The translations under genes and the position numbers were made by a program. Source: Myxococcales bacterium (lineage in GTDB: Bacteria; Myxococcota_A; UBA9042). Taken from it: 64,000 nt of DNA. The stretch lies in contig CANLIC010000024.1 of the NCBI GenBank assembly GCA_947491025.1, positions 1-64,000 on the forward strand, in the 5' to 3' direction. The notes beneath the pieces are model-generated. The model searched no databases, had not been told where the DNA came from, and saw only the letters and a program-made list of their open reading frames with translations. Every line of letters begins with the position of its first letter. The stretch's first letter is position 1. Positions 61,567-64,000 of the stretch are shown here, in pieces.

Positions 61567-64000
61567 TCAGACCTCGCCGCCCCGATCCCCGTGCGGCAGG
61601 TACCCGCTGGCCAGCTTTCGGTTGGCGCTGCGCTCATCGCTCGACTCGCCTTCTCGCAGATCTTCCAGACGGCGCCGCAGCTTGTCGCGGCGACGCGAGG
61701 CCTGCTGGGCATCGCTCTGCTCCACCTCGAAGGCGAGCTGCAGCGATTCGGGCAGCGTCAGATGGGTCAAAAGCGTGCGCCGGAGCTGATTGCGGTTGTG
61801 ATCCTGCTCCAGCCACGCCTGCAGACCCGGCGACACGAGCCGCAGCAGCAACTTGGAGCCGCGCACACGGACCGCGGGGACGCTGGCGAGCAGCTCTGCG
61901 CCCGGCGCCTGGCTGGCGTGCAGGTGTGCGCAGGCCTCAGCCCAGCGCGCCGGCAGCTCGGCCAGCGCGATCGACAGCGGTGCGTGGGCCGTAGTGCCGC
62001 CAGCGATGGCGTTTTCGACACCACCACCGGCGGGCAAGCGAAGTCCCGCCGGCGGTGCCAGCACCTGCCGCAGGCTGCCGATCGCCCAAGCGACCACGTG
62101 GCGATCGAGCGTGAAGTCGCCAACGCAGGCCGGGCAACCGTCGGCGCACCGGCAGTCGCGGACCAACGACAAGGCGCGGTCCGCCAGCGTGTCGACGAGC
62201 TCGAACGCCTTCTGTGCAAAGCCAATTCCGCCAGGGTGCAGGTCGTAGAGCACGATCGCCGTGTGGCGCCGGCCGCTGACATCGTCGACGTACGAGAAGC
62301 TGCTGCCCGCCAGATCGCTGGCCTCGGCCATCGTCGCCATGCGCGCCACCGCCCGCAGCGCGTGCACCACGCCGACGAGCAGATCCGTCGACTCGCCGCC
62401 AAGCGCCGCCAGCACGGGCTCTGGCATCGGTAGCCACAGGGCCTCGGTCTCGAGTTGCAGCGTCAGCGGCTCTTGCACCACCTCGTAGCCGAGGTTCTGA
62501 TGGTTATGAAACTGCAGCATCTTGAAGCCGACCACCGACTCGAACACCCGCACATCGCCAAAGCACGGCGCGCCAGGCAGCCAGGGCGCCGCTGCTGGTG
62601 CATCAAAGGCCAACGACTCGACCTCCGGGTTGGCGCCCACGGCAGCCCAGATTGCCCGCGATTCCTGCGTGTTCATCACCTCGATCTGGGTCCGAACATC
62701 CGGTTGGGTATAGAAGTTTTGCTCGACCAGCCGCACCAAGGCGCGGTGCTGAACGAGATCGAGCTCCTCGACGGAATACTGTTCACCGTCATGGAGATAG
62801 ACGGCGCGCGGATGGGCCTCGCGGTAGACTTGCGGCCGGGTCATCTCTGTCAGCGTGGTGCCGCGGTCGATGTCGACGATCTTCCAACGGCTGCCGTCAT
62901 GGTTGCGCAGGCTGAAGTCGCCCGCCGGGAAGGGGCCACCCTGCCAATGCCAGGCACCCGACAGCTCCCGCAGCTCGCTTCGCTCGACCAGAACCGGAAT
63001 CGCCTCGCCGAGGTCGGGCCAGATCGCCGCGTCATCCATCGTCAGCGGCAGCTCAGCGGCCGCTGCGCGGACGTGGGCCAGGACCACGCCGAGGTTGTCG
63101 GGGTCGACCGCCGCGTGCTCGGACGGCTGATCCATCAGCCACTCCGGATGCCGGGCCAGGTACTGGTCAACCGGCGACATGGCGAGGATGACGATCGCAT
63201 GGGCCATGCCGCCGCGCCGGCCGGCACGTCCCACCTGCTGCCAGAAGCTGGCGCGCGTGCCGGGAAAGCCGCCCTGAACGACCACCTCGAGGCTGCCGAT
63301 GTCGATTCCGAGCTCCAGCGCGTTGGTCGACACGACGCCGACCAGGCGCCCCTCGATGAGGTCGCGTTCGACGCGGCGTCGTTCTGCGGGCGTGAAGCCG
63401 GCGCGGTAGGCGCCGAGCATGCGCGACTCGTCGTGGCCGCCGTGGGTGCGTGCCAATCGGTCCCGCGCCTCCTTGACGATGATCTCGGTTTCTTTGCGAC
63501 TCCTTGCGAACCCGATGGTGCGGATACGCTTTTCGATCAGATAGGGCAGCAGCGCAGCCATCTCACTGGCGACGCCGCGCCGCAGCACGCCGTCGATGGT
63601 GGGCGGCAGCCAGAAGTGGATCCGCTTGGCGCCTGCCGGCGAGCCGTCGCGGTCGATGAGCGTAAAGGGCGCATGGCAAAGCCGGGACGCCAACTCGGTT
63701 GGATTGGCGATGGTGGCGGAGCTGCACAGGAATTGCGGCGTGCTGCCGCAGTGGTGAGCGATTCGCGAGAAGCGCCGCATCAAGTTGGCGATGTGGCTGC
63801 CAAAGGCGCCGCGGTAGGTGTGGAGCTCATCGAGCACCACGAAGCGGACGTTGCGGAACAGGTGCGAGAACCCCGGTCGGGCGTGGGCGGGCAGCATGCC
63901 GGTGTGCAGCATGTCCGGGTTGGTCAGCACGAGGTTGCAGCGCTCGCGAATGCGCCTTCGCTCCGCCGGGGGCGTGTCGCCGTCGTAGACGCCGGCCTCG
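61567..64000 (-). CDS. mrfA: DEAD/DEAH-box helicase with DUF1998 domain (partial, 5' end outside window)
   Basis: At least 811 residues of a superfamily 2 helicase; the frame stays open to the right edge and reads YDGDT then RERCNLVLTNPDML, so the start and the Walker A motif lie beyond 64000. Visible motifs are VVLDELHTYRG (DExH), CSSATIANP, FARSRKETE, VVSTNALELGIDIG and QQVGRAGRRGG. The C-terminal DUF1998 zinc site is CRCADGCPACVGDF. This arrangement matches MrfA/YprA of Bacillus, which repairs mitomycin-type DNA damage with the exonuclease MrfB. No mrfB is seen here, but the neighbour on the other side is off the edge. Confidence 0.85.
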   Translation of the reverse strand, partial: EAGVYDGDTPPAERRRIRERCNLVLTNPDMLHTGMLPAHARPGFSHLFRNVRFVVLDELHTYRGAFGSHIANLMRRFSRIAHHCGSTPQFLCSSATIANPTELASRLCHAPFTLIDRDGSPAGAKRIHFWLPPTIDGVLRRGVASEMAALLPYLIEKRIRTIGFARSRKETEIIVKEARDRLARTHGGHDESRMLGAYRAGFTPAERRRVERDLIEGRLVGVVSTNALELGIDIGSLEVVVQGGFPGTRASFWQQVGRAGRRGGMAHAIVILAMSPVDQYLARHPEWLMDQPSEHAAVDPDNLGVVLAHVRAAAAELPLTMDDAAIWPDLGEAIPVLVERSELRELSGAWHWQGGPFPAGDFSLRNHDGSRWKIVDIDRGTTLTEMTRPQVYREAHPRAVYLHDGEQYSVEELDLVQHRALVRLVEQNFYTQPDVRTQIEVMNTQESRAIWAAVGANPEVESLAFDAPAAAPWLPGAPCFGDVRVFESVVGFKMLQFHNHQNLGYEVVQEPLTLQLETEALWLPMPEPVLAALGGESTDLLVGVVHALRAVARMATMAEASDLAGSSFSYVDDVSGRRHTAIVLYDLHPGGIGFAQKAFELVDTLADRALSLVRDCRCADGCPACVGDFTLDRHVVAWAIGSLRQVLAPPAGLRLPAGGGVENAIAGGTTAHAPLSIALAELPARWAEACAHLHASQAPGAELLASVPAVRVRGSKLLLRLVSPGLQAWLEQDHNRNQLRRTLLTHLTLPESLQLAFEVEQSDAQQASRRRDKLRRRLEDLREGESSDERSANRKLASGYLPHGDRGGEV

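Overview
The window reads as chromosomal DNA of a high-GC member of the Myxococcota (the former Deltaproteobacteria). This is inferred from several signs together: very high third-position GC, many lipoproteins with Asp/Ala/Gly-rich tethers, Cys-rich repeat proteins, Pkn-type Ser/Thr kinases, a DUF1592/DUF1552 pair, and glycine-rich exported proteins with a P/Homo B domain. About 41 protein genes and one tRNA are supported. I see no phage, insertion sequence, CRISPR array or rRNA. Genes are tightly packed, with many 4-base ATGA, GTGA or TTGA overlaps.

Layout. 1-3.2 kb: tRNA-Asn (minus), holA, and a membrane-anchored double DsbA-like protein. 3.5-7.5 kb (minus): a YARHG-domain protein, a DsbD-N-like lipoprotein, a GNAT acetyltransferase and a large lipoprotein. 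7.8-13.2 kb (plus): an alpha/beta-hydrolase lipoprotein, a DUF1592-family lipoprotein, a DUF1552 protein and a small lipoprotein, probably one export-related operon. 13.3-15.9 kb: an unusually long GlmS. 16-21.1 kb: two tandem paralogues with a P domain and a Gly-rich tail. 21.3-23.8 kb: a separate thermolysin/fungalysin propeptide gene overlapping a metallopeptidase lipoprotein. 23.9-27.6 kb: a pyrimidine operon, pyrB, a pyrF-pyrE fusion, and pyrD. 27.7-29.2 kb: a Cys-repeat lipoprotein.

29.2-34.8 kb (minus): pntA, pntB, a FadL-like porin and a lipoprotein in one run. 35.0-38.1 kb: a glycosyltransferase divergent from a GntR/FadR regulator and a fatty-acid hydroxylase-family protein, with an ordered TGGT array between them. 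38.2-41.8 kb (minus): a DRTGG-domain P-loop protein, free methionine-R-sulfoxide reductase, ACMSD and a cyclase-family hydrolase, likely one operon. 42.1-45.3 kb: a DUF3078 protein and a Ser/Thr kinase. 45.5-55.4 kb (minus): a TPR protein, a second kinase, a seven-module Cys-rich lipoprotein, a PlsC-like acyltransferase, a lipoprotein and an FG-GAP/UnbV lipoprotein. 55.6-59.9 kb: a 1433-residue VWA/NHL surface lipoprotein. 60.2-64 kb (minus): a TPR-like secreted protein and a DUF1998 helicase that runs off the right edge.

How the genes work together. Housekeeping modules (DNA polymerase delta, UMP synthesis, glucosamine-6-phosphate synthesis, transhydrogenase) are interleaved with envelope genes; at least twelve proteins carry a lipobox. 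Candidate primary promoters share a -35 close to TTGNCA and a -10 of the form TAGNNT with 17-base spacing, best seen before tRNA-Asn, pntA and the DRTGG gene. All functions are inferred from sequence reading only; no database search was run.
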